A stretch of DNA of 64,000 nucleotides from JAEUMY01 sp031394355 (GTDB taxonomy: Bacteria; Pseudomonadota; Gammaproteobacteria; Burkholderiales; Usitatibacteraceae). Positions 24,310 to 32,895 of this stretch are shown here, in pieces (positions within the stretch are counted from its first letter, which is position 1; the number at the start of each line of letters is the position of its first letter). A program made the translations under genes and the position numbers. The notes beneath the pieces are model-generated. The model ran no database searches. It worked only from the letters and a program-made list of their open reading frames with translations, and was not told where the DNA came from. The DNA lies in contig JANNSU010000022.1 of assembly GCA_031394355.1 (NCBI GenBank), forward strand, positions 62,001 to 126,000. The letters are read 5' to 3'.

Positions 24310-25152
24310 TCAGTCCGCTGGAGGGAGGTCGTCGGGACGATCTCGGGATGTCAGCACACCACGGAGGATGTTGACCTCCTCCTTCTCCAGCTGAGCTCTT
24401 GCAAACAGGCGTCTCAGCCGGGTCATCAGGCGTTTCGGCATGTCCGGATTCAGAAAGCGTGCCGCAATCATGGATGCCTCAAGGTGTGCATAGAAACGTT
24501 CCATCTCATCATGAGTCGCCATCTCGCGCTCTGCTGCGTGGGGCACACTCCACGCGCTTGCCACCATCGACAATTCATATGCGGCCACCTGCACCGCAGC
24601 GGCAAGGTTCAGGGACGAAAAGTCAGGATTGCATGGAATGTTCGCCGCAAGCTGACATAGATCCAACTCGTCATTGGACAACCCGAACATCTCGGTACCG
24701 AACACCAGAGCGATGTCTCCTGCCGAGGTCATGGGCATCATGCGCATCGCCGCCTCTCTCATGCCGATCATGGGATGAGACAAGTCGCGTTTGCGCGCTG
24801 TCATCCCGACTGCCAGGACACTGCCCGCCAACGCCTCCGAAAGCGTACCGACTACCTGGGCATTCGCCAGCACATCCGCTGCACCGGATGCGAGCGCATC
24901 CGCCTCTGCATGCGGAAATTGCCGGGGTGCAACCAGAACAAGGCGCGAAAGCCCCATGGTCTTCATCGCACGAGCAGCCGAGCCAATGTTGCCCGGATGA
25001 CTCGTCTGGCAAAGCACAATCCTAATACGGTGCAGTGGCGATACAGGCCAATCCGCGTTTTGCGGGGGCGCTGAATCCGGATAACCTCCCGTAACAACCT
25101 CGGAGGGTTGAGGCGAGGAATTTGTACTGCCAGGTCTGTTGGGCTGATTCAT
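24310..25152 (-). CDS. trmJ: tRNA (cytidine/uridine-2'-O-)-methyltransferase TrmJ
   Basis: SPOUT methyltransferase for the ribose of nucleotide 32 in several tRNAs. 280 residues. The SPOUT core is clear: VLCQTSHPGNIGSAARAMKTMG (motif 1), LVFGTEMFGLSNDEL (motif 2) and IPCNPDFSSLNLAAAVQV (motif 3, knot). A 40-residue Pro/Ser-rich N-terminal extension precedes the domain. The C-terminal helices (EEVNILRGVLTS) match TrmJ. Confidence 0.94.
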   Translation of the reverse strand: MNQPNRPGSTNSSPQPSEVVTGGYPDSAPPQNADWPVSPLHRIRIVLCQTSHPGNIGSAARAMKTMGLSRLVLVAPRQFPHAEADALASGAADVLANAQVVGTLSEALAGSVLAVGMTARKRDLSHPMIGMREAAMRMMPMTSAGDIALVFGTEMFGLSNDELDLCQLAANIPCNPDFSSLNLAAAVQVAAYELSMVASAWSVPHAAEREMATHDEMERFYAHLEASMIAARFLNPDMPKRLMTRLRRLFARAQLEKEEVNILRGVLTSRDRPDDLPPAD

Positions 25153-25222
25153 ATTAAAATTGGGGTTGCGCTGAAGTTCTTACCGGCGCTCCGCTCTTTA
25201 ATCCTAGATTTCAAGGCTTGTC

Positions 25223-26014
25223 ATGCATCCCATGCTCAATATTGCGGTCAAGGCCGCGCGCCGTGCCGGCTCCTTCATCATCCGCGCATCTTTCGACCTC
25301 GTCAAGCTCACGGTCACCAAGATGCAGAACAACGATTTTGTTACTGAAGTTGACCATGCGGCCGAACAAGCTGTCATCCGCACAATAGCCGAAGCCTACC
25401 CTGATCATGCCTTTCTGGCCGAAGAAGGGGGCAAATCCGGTGATTCGGAGCATGTCTGGATCATCGATCCGCTCGACGGCACCACCAACTTTCTCCACGG
25501 AATGCCCCAGTACTGCGTATCCATTGCCCTGCAAAGCAAGGGCGTGCTGATGCAAGCCGTGATTTATGATCCCAACCGGAATGAGCTCTTCACCGCAACC
25601 AAGGGTGCGGGTGCATTTCTGAATGAGCGCCGCATTCGCGTCTCGAAGCGCATCAAGATGGAATCAGCACTCATTGGAACCGGTTTCCCCTTCCGGCAGA
25701 ACGACAAGATCGATGAATACCTGAAGGCATTCAAGGCGGTCGCCTTGAACTCGGCGGGCATTCGGCGGCCCGGCTCGGCGGCCCTCGATCTGGCCTATGT
25801 GGCGTGCGGTCGATATGACGGCTTCTGGGAAATGGGACTGTCGTCATGGGACATGGCAGCCGGTGCGTTGCTGATTCGCGAAGCAGGTGGACTTGTCAGC
25901 GACTTCGACGGTGGCGACCATTATCTCGATCAGGGACAGATCGTCGCCGCCACGCCGAAGATGTTCCGCCAGTTGCTGATGACGGTGTCTCCATCAGCCC
26001 GCTCACCGATTTGA
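25223..26014 (+). CDS. suhB: Inositol-1-monophosphatase family protein SuhB
   Basis: 263 residues. Mg-dependent phosphatase fold with LAEEGG (metal Glu near 70), IIDPLDGTTNFLHGMP (metal Asp motif near 86) and WDMAAGALLIREAGG (last metal Asp near 214). In E. coli SuhB also acts in rRNA antitermination complexes. It diverges from trmJ across 70 bases, the same neighbourhood as in many betaproteobacteria. Confidence 0.94.
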   Translation: MHPMLNIAVKAARRAGSFIIRASFDLVKLTVTKMQNNDFVTEVDHAAEQAVIRTIAEAYPDHAFLAEEGGKSGDSEHVWIIDPLDGTTNFLHGMPQYCVSIALQSKGVLMQAVIYDPNRNELFTATKGAGAFLNERRIRVSKRIKMESALIGTGFPFRQNDKIDEYLKAFKAVALNSAGIRRPGSAALDLAYVACGRYDGFWEMGLSSWDMAAGALLIREAGGLVSDFDGGDHYLDQGQIVAATPKMFRQLLMTVSPSARSPI

Positions 26015-26183
26015 GGGACGCTGGTTGTGCGAGCCGCCCTTCTCGTTGCACAAGACAGGGATCGACGCGTCCGAACTGCTGCCAGATGCCTTGCGGAACG
26101 CGCAATTGCTTTTGCGAAGGCAGCTGAGCAAACAGCGCCGAGTCAGCGCGGCAGTTCGATCCTGAGCCGCGCCGGGTCAAACG

Positions 26184-26189
26184 TATAAT
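26184..26189 (+). promoter_or_regulatory. Possible -10 box for mutS
   Basis: TATAAT 44 bases before the mutS start. No convincing -35 box lies at the right distance, so confidence is low. Confidence 0.3.
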
Positions 26190-26232
26190 CCGATTCAGGC
26201 AGGATTTTCCTACGCCTTCCAGAGTATTCGCC

Positions 26233-28806
26233 TTGTCAGACCTACCCCTGTCAGCCCACACCCCGATGATGCAGCAATACCTGCGCATCAAGGCTGAGCA
26301 TCCAGACATGCTGGTGCTGTACCGGATGGGCGACTTCTACGAACTGTTTTTCGACGATGCCATCAAGGCCTCTCGACTGCTCGGCATCACGCTGACGACG
26401 CGAGGTCAGACAGCGGGATCTCCCATTCGCATGGCTGGAGTGCCTTACCACTCAGTGGAACAGTATCTGGCGAAGCTGGTGAAACTGGGAGAATCTGTAG
26501 CCATCTGCGAGCAGGTCGGCGAGGTGACCAACAAGGGGCCGGTCGAGCGCAAGGTCACCCGGATCCTGACACCTGGCACGCTGACTGATTCGGCGCTTTT
26601 GCCTGACAACCAGGACGTCGTCCTCCTTGCCTTGCAGCCACTTGGCGATCGCGTGGGATTGGCGTGGCTGGCACTTTCATCAGGGCGATTTCTGGTGAAG
26701 GAAATTGACCGCGCAGATCTGGGGGCGGAACTGGCGCGCATCGCACCGGCTGAAATCCTCAGTTCGGAGTCGTCAGACGTTTTGGTCCCTGAAGGGGTGC
26801 TTCAACAAAGACTTCCAGATTTTCATTTTGATACTTCGAATGCCGCACGGGATCTCGCAAAGCAATTCCAGACACGCGATCTCATAGGCTTCGGCTGCAC
26901 AGACCAGTCTGCGGCGGTGGCCGCTGCTGGCGCGCTGCTTGCCTACGTTCGCCATGCACAGCAGGGAGCACTTCCGCATCTCACTGGTCTCGCCGTGGAG
27001 CGCAACGATGAACATGTTCGCATGGATGCCGCCACGCGACGCAATCTTGAGCTGACAGAGACATTGCGCGGCGATCCGGCACCCACGCTTGCCTCGATCC
27101 TCGACAGCACAGCAACGACAATGGGTGCCCGCTTGTTGCGCTACTGGCTGCATCATCCATTGACGGATCGCGCCACTATCCACTCGCGCCAATCTGCCGT
27201 ACAGGTGCTATGGGATGCAGGCATGGGCCGGCATGCGAATATTCGCAAGGTGCTGACGGAGTGGATAGACGTCGAGCGAGCATCGACTCGCATCGCAATT
27301 CGGACTGCACGTCCGCGTGACCTGTCGGGCCTGCGAGACACCTTGGCAACATTGCCTGCCCTGCATGCACTGCTCGCTGATCTGGACATTCCCCATCTGC
27401 ACAGCCTCCACGCACGTGTCGCCGCACGCGATGCGTTGCATGGCCTGCTCGTCTCCGCGATTCAGGAAGAGCCGGCTGTTGTCCTGCGCGAAGGTGGCGT
27501 GATCCGAAACGGATTCGACGCAGAGCTGGATGAACTGCGCGCTATCCAGACCAATGCAGGACAGTTTCTGCTGGCATTGGAGGCACGTGAACGTGAGCGC
27601 ACCGGCATCGCGAACCTGCGGGTCGAGTACAACAAGGTTCACGGCTTCTACATCGAGGTGACTCAAAGCCAACTGGACAAGGTGCCGGACGACTACCGTC
27701 GTCGGCAGACGCTCAAGAATGCCGAGCGCTTCATCACACCCGAACTGAAAACCTTCGAAGACAAGGCGCTCTCAGCCGGCGAGCGCGCACTGGCGAGAGA
27801 AAAGCTGCTCTACGAGAGGTTGCTGGACGCGCTGCTTCCGCACGTGCCAGCGCTGCATGACATGGCGCGCGCTGCGGCTGAACTCGACGTTTTGGCCTGC
27901 TTCGCCGAGGCCGTCGGACGCCTGAACCTGTCACGCCCCGAATTCGTGGAAGAGGTTGGCATCGAGATCAGGGGCGGCCGCCATCTCGTGGTGGAGCGGC
28001 AGGTCGGCAACTTCATTGCCAACGACACCGATTTGTCTCGCTCACGCCAGTTATTGCTCATTACAGGTCCCATCATGGGCGGCAAGTCGACCTATATGCG
28101 TCAGGTTGCGCAAATTGTGCTCCTGGCCTGCACGGGTGCCTTTGTGCCCTGCGAATATTCGCGTATCGGGCCGGTAGACCAGATCTTCACGCGTATCGGC
28201 AGCTCTGACGACCTTGCCGGCGGTCGCTCAACCTTCATGGTCGAAATGACCGAAGCGGCTAACATCCTGCACAACGCAACATCGAGATCGCTTGTGTTGA
28301 TCGACGAAATCGGCCGAGGTACATCAACCTTTGATGGGTTGGCTTTGGCTTATGCCATCGCGCGCCATCTGGCAGAAGTCACGCGCGCGCATACCCTCTT
28401 TGCTACCCACTACTTCGAGCTGACTCGCCTCAACGCCGAGCTCTCCAACATTGCGAATGTGCATCTCGATGCCGTGGAGCACAAGGACAAGATCGTGTTT
28501 CTGCACAAGCTGGAAAGTGGTCCGGCCAACCAAAGCTACGGCCTTCAAGTTGCCGCCCTGGCTGGCGTACCAAGACCTGTCATTCGCACGGCTCGCCGCC
28601 ACCTTTCCAGCCTTGAAGAGTTGGCACGGAACACCGGCGCACAGGCGGATCTGTTTGCGGGTCGTTCCGCGCCACCTGACCCCTTGCAGAGCCGGGTGCT
28701 GGAAGTCTTGCAGGACATTGATCCCGACGAGATGAGTCCCAAGGAGGCGCTTGAAGTGCTTTACTTGCTCAAACGCACGGCGACAGCGAAAACAGACAGC
28801 GAGTAA
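26233..28806 (+). CDS. mutS: DNA mismatch repair protein MutS
   Basis: 857 residues, normal length. The mismatch-reading F-x-E is at 35-37 (GDFYELF), then connector, lever/clamp domains, and the C-terminal ABC ATPase with signature region STFMVEM, Walker B LVLIDEIGRGTSTFDG and ATHYFEL. The Walker A loop reads GPIMGGKST: Ile614 replaces the nearly invariant Asn of GPNMGGKST (codon ATC at 28072-28074, one base from AAC). Start is TTG at 26233; the ATG at 26266 is an alternative. Two iterated palindromes lie inside. Confidence 0.96.
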   Translation: MSDLPLSAHTPMMQQYLRIKAEHPDMLVLYRMGDFYELFFDDAIKASRLLGITLTTRGQTAGSPIRMAGVPYHSVEQYLAKLVKLGESVAICEQVGEVTNKGPVERKVTRILTPGTLTDSALLPDNQDVVLLALQPLGDRVGLAWLALSSGRFLVKEIDRADLGAELARIAPAEILSSESSDVLVPEGVLQQRLPDFHFDTSNAARDLAKQFQTRDLIGFGCTDQSAAVAAAGALLAYVRHAQQGALPHLTGLAVERNDEHVRMDAATRRNLELTETLRGDPAPTLASILDSTATTMGARLLRYWLHHPLTDRATIHSRQSAVQVLWDAGMGRHANIRKVLTEWIDVERASTRIAIRTARPRDLSGLRDTLATLPALHALLADLDIPHLHSLHARVAARDALHGLLVSAIQEEPAVVLREGGVIRNGFDAELDELRAIQTNAGQFLLALEARERERTGIANLRVEYNKVHGFYIEVTQSQLDKVPDDYRRRQTLKNAERFITPELKTFEDKALSAGERALAREKLLYERLLDALLPHVPALHDMARAAAELDVLACFAEAVGRLNLSRPEFVEEVGIEIRGGRHLVVERQVGNFIANDTDLSRSRQLLLITGPIMGGKSTYMRQVAQIVLLACTGAFVPCEYSRIGPVDQIFTRIGSSDDLAGGRSTFMVEMTEAANILHNATSRSLVLIDEIGRGTSTFDGLALAYAIARHLAEVTRAHTLFATHYFELTRLNAELSNIANVHLDAVEHKDKIVFLHKLESGPANQSYGLQVAALAGVPRPVIRTARRHLSSLEELARNTGAQADLFAGRSAPPDPLQSRVLEVLQDIDPDEMSPKEALEVLYLLKRTATAKTDSE
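27235..27246. repeat. GCGAATATTCGC palindrome, copy 6
   Basis: Exact copy in mutS; encodes ANIR in a lever-domain region. Confidence 0.9.
28151..28162. repeat. GCGAATATTCGC palindrome, copy 7
   Basis: Exact copy in mutS, ~80 bases after the Walker A codons; encodes CEYSRI. Confidence 0.9.
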
Positions 28807-28854
28807 GGCACGCGACCTTCGCCAAGAGAAAGTGCAGGCCGCGGAAAAGACCGC

Positions 28855-29340
28855 TTAGTGAACGTGCCCGTGGTCGCCGTGGGCGTGTCCGTGGTGAATT
28901 TCATCAGTTGTCGCGGCTCGAACCTCGGCCACCACGCCCTTGAATATCAATCGCTCTCCTGCCAATGGATGATTGCCATCGACAACCACCTTGTCAGTGG
29001 CAATGTCGGTCACGGTGTAGACAACCCAGCGATCGTCCTCTTCCCCTTGCGGAACACCCTCGAACTGCATGCCCACCTTCAGGTCGCCGGGAAACACCTC
29101 GCGTGGCTCAATGCGGATGAGGTTTTCGTCGTAGTCACCGAAGGCCTCGGAAGGTTCCAGCGAAATGGCAATCGCATCTCCAGCGCCTTTGCCTTCAAGC
29201 CCCTGCTCCACCAGCGGAAATATGCCTGCATACCCGCCATGCAGATAGGACAATAACGACCCCGCATTTTCGATGGCGTCTCCGTCACTGTCGAGCAATT
29301 CAAACCGTACCGTTACAACCGTATCTTTTCCAATGATCAA
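28855..29340 (-). CDS. slyD: FKBP-type peptidyl-prolyl isomerase SlyD
   Basis: 161 residues. FKBP domain with an inserted IF chaperone domain (~70-125), as in SlyD. The active-site region is GSLLSYLHGGYAGIFPLVEQGLEG-like. The last 14 residues are His-rich (HHGHAHGDHGHVH), a nickel-binding tail related to hydrogenase or urease maturation and metal storage. Overlaps the peroxiredoxin gene by 4 bases. Confidence 0.9.
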   Translation of the reverse strand: MIIGKDTVVTVRFELLDSDGDAIENAGSLLSYLHGGYAGIFPLVEQGLEGKGAGDAIAISLEPSEAFGDYDENLIRIEPREVFPGDLKVGMQFEGVPQGEEDDRWVVYTVTDIATDKVVVDGNHPLAGERLIFKGVVAEVRAATTDEIHHGHAHGDHGHVH

Positions 29341-29804
29341 TTCAAAATCCTCACAAGTTCAAGTACCTGATGCGCATGGTCGCGCGGGCTTGTGTTGCAG
29401 AGCACATGCCGCAGCAACCCCTTCTTGTCGATTATAAAAGTCGTACGATTGAAACAACACCGAATGGTGCCATCTACCTGCCTATCCTCCAGCACGTCAT
29501 ACTTCCGGCAGACTTCGGACTCGCTGTCCGAGAGCAGCTGTATGCTCAAACCATGCTTGTCGCGAAACTCCGCATGCGACAACACATCATCACGTGAAAT
29601 GCCAAACACCACGGTATCGCATTCGTTGAAGTCCGTCTCGTGATCCGAGAAGTCGATTGCCTGCATCGTGCCCCCCGGGGTGTCGTCCTTCGGATAGAAA
29701 TAAAGGACAACATTCTTCTTGCCGCGGAAGCTGGAAAGCTTGATCATTTCCATGCTTGCCTCGGGCAGTTCAAACACCGGCGCTGGCGATCCGACACTGA
29801 GCAT
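29337..29804 (-). CDS. Peroxiredoxin-like protein lacking the peroxidatic cysteine
   Basis: 155 residues, AhpC/TSA fold of the Bcp/PrxQ group: FELPEASMEMIKLSSFRGK, LYFYPKDDTPGGT, VVFGISRDDVLSHAEFRDKH, TFIIDKKG. In active Bcp the motif is TPGCT, but here position 45 is Gly (codon at 29670-29672, GGC in place of TGC, inside a run of G). Other cysteines exist (near 62, 98, 119-120, 136), but none is at the catalytic site. The protein may be inactive as a peroxidase, use another role, or reflect a sequencing error. Pairs with slyD in an overlapping operon. Confidence 0.82.
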   Translation of the reverse strand: MLSVGSPAPVFELPEASMEMIKLSSFRGKKNVVLYFYPKDDTPGGTMQAIDFSDHETDFNECDTVVFGISRDDVLSHAEFRDKHGLSIQLLSDSESEVCRKYDVLEDRQVDGTIRCCFNRTTFIIDKKGLLRHVLCNTSPRDHAHQVLELVRILN

Positions 29805-29877
29805 TGAGCAACTCCCTGGCGCACTTCATCGGCACTTCATCGATTCCCTCTCAAAATTCTAACTGTATTCAGGCCCC

Positions 29878-31017
29878 GTGAGTCAAGTCAGCCCATCTCC
29901 CTTCGGCAAAATCAGTCCCTCCACCTTCCTGAAGCGCCACTGGCAGCGGAAGCCCTTGCTGGTACGTGGTGCATTCACGGATTTTGCGTCAACCCTGGAG
30001 CCGTTCAAGCCTGAGGATGTGCTTGCGTTGTCCCGCCGGGAAGATGCTGAAAGCCGACTGGTGACAAGCAAGGGAGGCAAGTGGGCACTGCAACATGGTC
30101 CATTTTCCCGCGCAGCACAGCGCCAGCTTGGGGAGCGGGACTGGACAATTCTGGTGCAGGACACGCAGCATTTCAGCGCCGCTGCCAGTACGTTACTGAC
30201 GCAGTTCTCCTTCCTCCCGCACGTCCGCGTGGACGACCTCATGGTCAGTCTTGCGGCACCTGGTGGCGGCGTAGGCCCTCATGTGGACTCCTATGATGTC
30301 TTCCTGATTCAGGGCAAGGGTCGACGGCGATGGCGCATCTCTGGCCAGACTGACCGGGACATCCTTCCCGATCTGCCGTTGAAGATTCTCCGCAAGTTCA
30401 AGCCCGAGTCAGACTGGATCCTGGAATCCGGCGACATGCTCTATCTGCCGCCTGGATACGCCCATGAGGGCGTTGCGTTGGACGAGTGTTTGACCTACTC
30501 CGTGGGTTTTCGCGCACCCCGCTATCAAGAATGGGCGGAGTCCTTTCTGGATCAATTGCGTGATGACATCGAAGTTCCTGGCCAGTACGAGGACGCTGGC
30601 ATCCGAATGACCACTTCCCCGGGCGAGATTCCGACGGACATGTTGCGACGATTCGAGTCGGTATTGAATGACATCAAGTGGCGCCGCGAGACCGTAGCCA
30701 CCGCTGTGGGACGGTTCCTGACTGAACCCAAGGGGCACGTGCAGTTTGAGCCTGCTGGTGAAAATGTGGATCGCGTCCAGTTTCGCAAATTATGTCAGCT
30801 TCGGGGACTGCGGCTCGATGGCAAGACACGCATGGCTTACCGAGGTGAAAGTGTGTTCATCAATGGGGAGTGGGCGCAATTGCCATCCCGCGACAGCGAA
30901 CTATTGAAGGCGCTCGCAAACCAACGATTCTTGCCTCCTTGCAAGCCGGGCAGTGAAGCCATCTCGCTGTTGCATGACTGGTTTGATGCGGGATATCTCC
31001 ATGTCAGCACCGACTGA
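29878..31017 (+). CDS. Cupin/JmjC ribosomal oxygenase, RoxA (YcfD) family
   Basis: 2-oxoglutarate/Fe(II) oxygenase, 379 residues. E. coli RoxA hydroxylates Arg81 of ribosomal protein L16. The JmjC iron triad is visible: H-x-D in PHVDSYDVFLIQG near 138-140 and the distal His in GYAHEGVA near 200. SPSTFLKRHWQRKPLLVRGAF is the typical N-terminus, and a C-terminal winged-helix region covers ~250-379. The start is GTG at 29878. Confidence 0.9.
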   Translation: MSQVSPSPFGKISPSTFLKRHWQRKPLLVRGAFTDFASTLEPFKPEDVLALSRREDAESRLVTSKGGKWALQHGPFSRAAQRQLGERDWTILVQDTQHFSAAASTLLTQFSFLPHVRVDDLMVSLAAPGGGVGPHVDSYDVFLIQGKGRRRWRISGQTDRDILPDLPLKILRKFKPESDWILESGDMLYLPPGYAHEGVALDECLTYSVGFRAPRYQEWAESFLDQLRDDIEVPGQYEDAGIRMTTSPGEIPTDMLRRFESVLNDIKWRRETVATAVGRFLTEPKGHVQFEPAGENVDRVQFRKLCQLRGLRLDGKTRMAYRGESVFINGEWAQLPSRDSELLKALANQRFLPPCKPGSEAISLLHDWFDAGYLHVSTD

Positions 31018-31513
31018 CCCGCCAGCACCACAAACCGGCACCCGACAACTGCTCTCGGGCGATCGCGACGCGCTATCCGCCATCGACACAGTGATTGGCC
31101 GTGCTCAACGAAGCCTGCTGGTTTTCGATCTTGAACTCAAGGGGCGCGGATACAACAGCCCCCAACGATTCGAGGCACTACGCCGATTCCTCCAGGCGGG
31201 CAGGCAGAACGAAATCCGGTTTGCTCTGCATGAAACACGCGGGCTCGAAGCCGACTGCCCGAGGTTGCTGATGCTGAAACAGCAGTTCCCGACGACTATC
31301 CGTATTCATCGCACTGTTGGCGTCGCGCGGAGCGCCCAGGATCCACTACTGATTGCGGATGACCATAGCTATTGGCATCGCCTGCACTACCAGCACCCCA
31401 GGTCGGTCCTTTTGCTGGACCTGACCACCAGCGTCCGGCCGCTCATGGAGCGATTCGAGGAAATCTGGGAAAGCTCGGAAGTCGCCGTCGTGGGCGGGGC
31501 GTTGGGTCTCTAG
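31001..31513 (+). CDS. Uncharacterised PLD-like N-terminal domain protein
   Basis: 170 residues from the ATG at 31001, 17 bases inside the end of the oxygenase gene, with GGATAT upstream. The text RAQRSLLVFDLELKGRGYNS, LHETRGLEADCPRLLML, IRIHRTVG and DPLLIADDHSYWHR resembles the non-catalytic domain seen near phospholipase D-like proteins, and similar proteins follow RoxA genes in betaproteobacteria. No HKD motif, so probably not a PLD enzyme. Function unknown. Confidence 0.7.
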   Translation: MSAPTDPPAPQTGTRQLLSGDRDALSAIDTVIGRAQRSLLVFDLELKGRGYNSPQRFEALRRFLQAGRQNEIRFALHETRGLEADCPRLLMLKQQFPTTIRIHRTVGVARSAQDPLLIADDHSYWHRLHYQHPRSVLLLDLTTSVRPLMERFEEIWESSEVAVVGGALGL

Positions 31514-31683
31514 CGCACCACACTGAAGACGAAAAACCCTATTCGGCGCATGCTGCGGGAGCCGCTGAGTCGGTCACATCCCCGCTCAAAAAAGCGAAAA
31601 TGCTATACTTATGGGTCGGCCGGATTGCTATTGGCTGATCCATTTTGATCAAAGCTTTTTGAACTCCTCCTTAAGGAAACCTA

Positions 31684-31923
31684 ATGAACAAGTCGATCCT
31701 GATCGCCGCACTGATCGCTGTTGGCCTCGCCGCCTGCAGCAAAGAAGCCCCGAAACCCGCTGAACCCGCAAAGCCCGCTGCAGCTGCACCGGCAGCTGCA
31801 CCGGCCGCTCCGGCTGCCGATGCCGCCAAGCCGGCTGATGCTGCCGCTCCGGCTGCTGCCCCGGCTGCTGACGCTGCCAAGCCGGCTGAGCCCGCAAAGC
31901 CTGCCGAAGCGCCGAAGAAGTAA
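31684..31923 (+). CDS. Small Ala/Pro-rich lipoprotein
   Basis: 79 residues. Signal MNKSILIAALIAVGLAAC with the lipobox ending at Cys18, then ~60 residues made almost only of Ala, Pro, Lys, Glu and Asp in AAPAAAP/AKPAEP repeats. AGGAAACCT precedes the ATG, and TATACT at 31604-31609 could be the -10 box. A strong terminator follows 23 bases after the stop. It is probably an abundant envelope linker; no enzyme domain is present. Confidence 0.8.
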   Translation: MNKSILIAALIAVGLAACSKEAPKPAEPAKPAAAAPAAAPAAPAADAAKPADAAAPAAAPAADAAKPAEPAKPAEAPKK

Positions 31924-31945
31924 GTTTTCGGAGAGCATGGCAAAG

Positions 31946-31975
31946 AAAACGCCGGCCCTGCGCCGGCGTTTTCCT
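31946..31975. terminator. Strong terminator after the small lipoprotein
   Basis: Perfect stem AAAACGCCGGC / GCCGGCGTTTT with loop CCTGC. T-tract on the plus strand and A-tract before it, so it can act in both directions. Confidence 0.9.
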
Positions 31976-32053
31976 TTTGGCTACCCCGATTCATTCTGCA
32001 CAATCCCTCGCAGCGAATCCCCACACCACAAACAGACTGTCCGGGACAGGCGA

Positions 32054-32818
32054 CTAGACTTCCCGCCAAGCCAAGCCCTCATCCTGATCCGCGATCGCGA
32101 TCCAGTCCGAAGTACAGCCCAACGCGCCAGCCAGCGCACCTTTTGCCAGGTCAGGCCGATTGTTCTGACGGGAGAGATGCGCGGCCACAACATGTTTGAG
32201 CCGCGTACAGTCGATTTTGCCGAGCAGTGCTGCAGCGGCTGCATTGTCCAGATGCCCGAACCTGCCCGACACCCGCCGTTTTAGACCCGCCGGATAAGGG
32301 CCATTCATCAGCATCTCCACATCGTGATTGCACTCGATCACCAGCGCATTCACGCCACTGAGCGTCGCCTCAATGTGTGCTGTACTGCATCCGGTGTCCG
32401 TCAAAACGCCCAGGCGTGATGCCCCGTTGCTGAAGACAAACTGAACGGGTTCAGACGCGTCATGCGGCACGAGATAGGGACGGACCGAGATATCGCCGAC
32501 GCTGAATTCGGATTGCGGATCGATGAACGAGTAGTTCTCGGAAAGAAGGCTCTCTGGCGCCACATGTCGGCCCGTCCCGTGGGTGAGCCAAACACGTGTC
32601 TTGTGCTTTCTGGAGAATCGGACCACACCGCCAAGGTGATCCGAGTGTTCATGGGTCACGACAATGGCTGTGACCTCTGCCGGTGCGATGCCGTACCTTG
32701 CAAGGCGCGTCTCCGTCTCGCCAAGCCCGAACCCGTTGTCCAGCATCAGCAGGGTCCTGCCCTGCTGAACCAGAAGGGCATTGCCCTCGCTGCCGCTACC
32801 CAGCGATGCGAATCGCAT
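32054..32818 (-). CDS. MBL-fold metallohydrolase, YycJ-like
   Basis: 254 residues from the ATG at 32818 (AAGG upstream). Metallo-beta-lactamase fold with THEHSDHLGG (zinc motif near 60), VPHDASEP, LTDTG and ECNHD. Starts directly with RFASLGSGSEGNALLV, the typical start of the YycJ group, thought to be a 5'-exonuclease acting in DNA repair. It follows bamC and dapA on the same strand, a frequent betaproteobacterial order. Confidence 0.88.
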   Translation of the reverse strand: MRFASLGSGSEGNALLVQQGRTLLMLDNGFGLGETETRLARYGIAPAEVTAIVVTHEHSDHLGGVVRFSRKHKTRVWLTHGTGRHVAPESLLSENYSFIDPQSEFSVGDISVRPYLVPHDASEPVQFVFSNGASRLGVLTDTGCSTAHIEATLSGVNALVIECNHDVEMLMNGPYPAGLKRRVSGRFGHLDNAAAAALLGKIDCTRLKHVVAAHLSRQNNRPDLAKGALAGALGCTSDWIAIADQDEGLAWREV

Positions 32819-32895
32819 GTTCAACCTTGTCGACAAGCAGGTCCACACCGGCACTGCGCCGGACAAACACGGAACAGCACCTTATCGTCCCGCGT

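Noticed and set aside
26222..26230. AGTATTCGC before mutS as a further copy of the iterated palindrome
   Set aside because: Only 9 of 12 bases match and the palindrome symmetry is lost; similar weak matches occur at 16527 and 41219.
31684..31923. Ala/Pro-rich ORF as a spurious low-complexity frame
   Set aside because: It has a good ribosome site, a proper lipoprotein signal with lipobox, and a strong terminator right after the stop, so I kept it as a gene.
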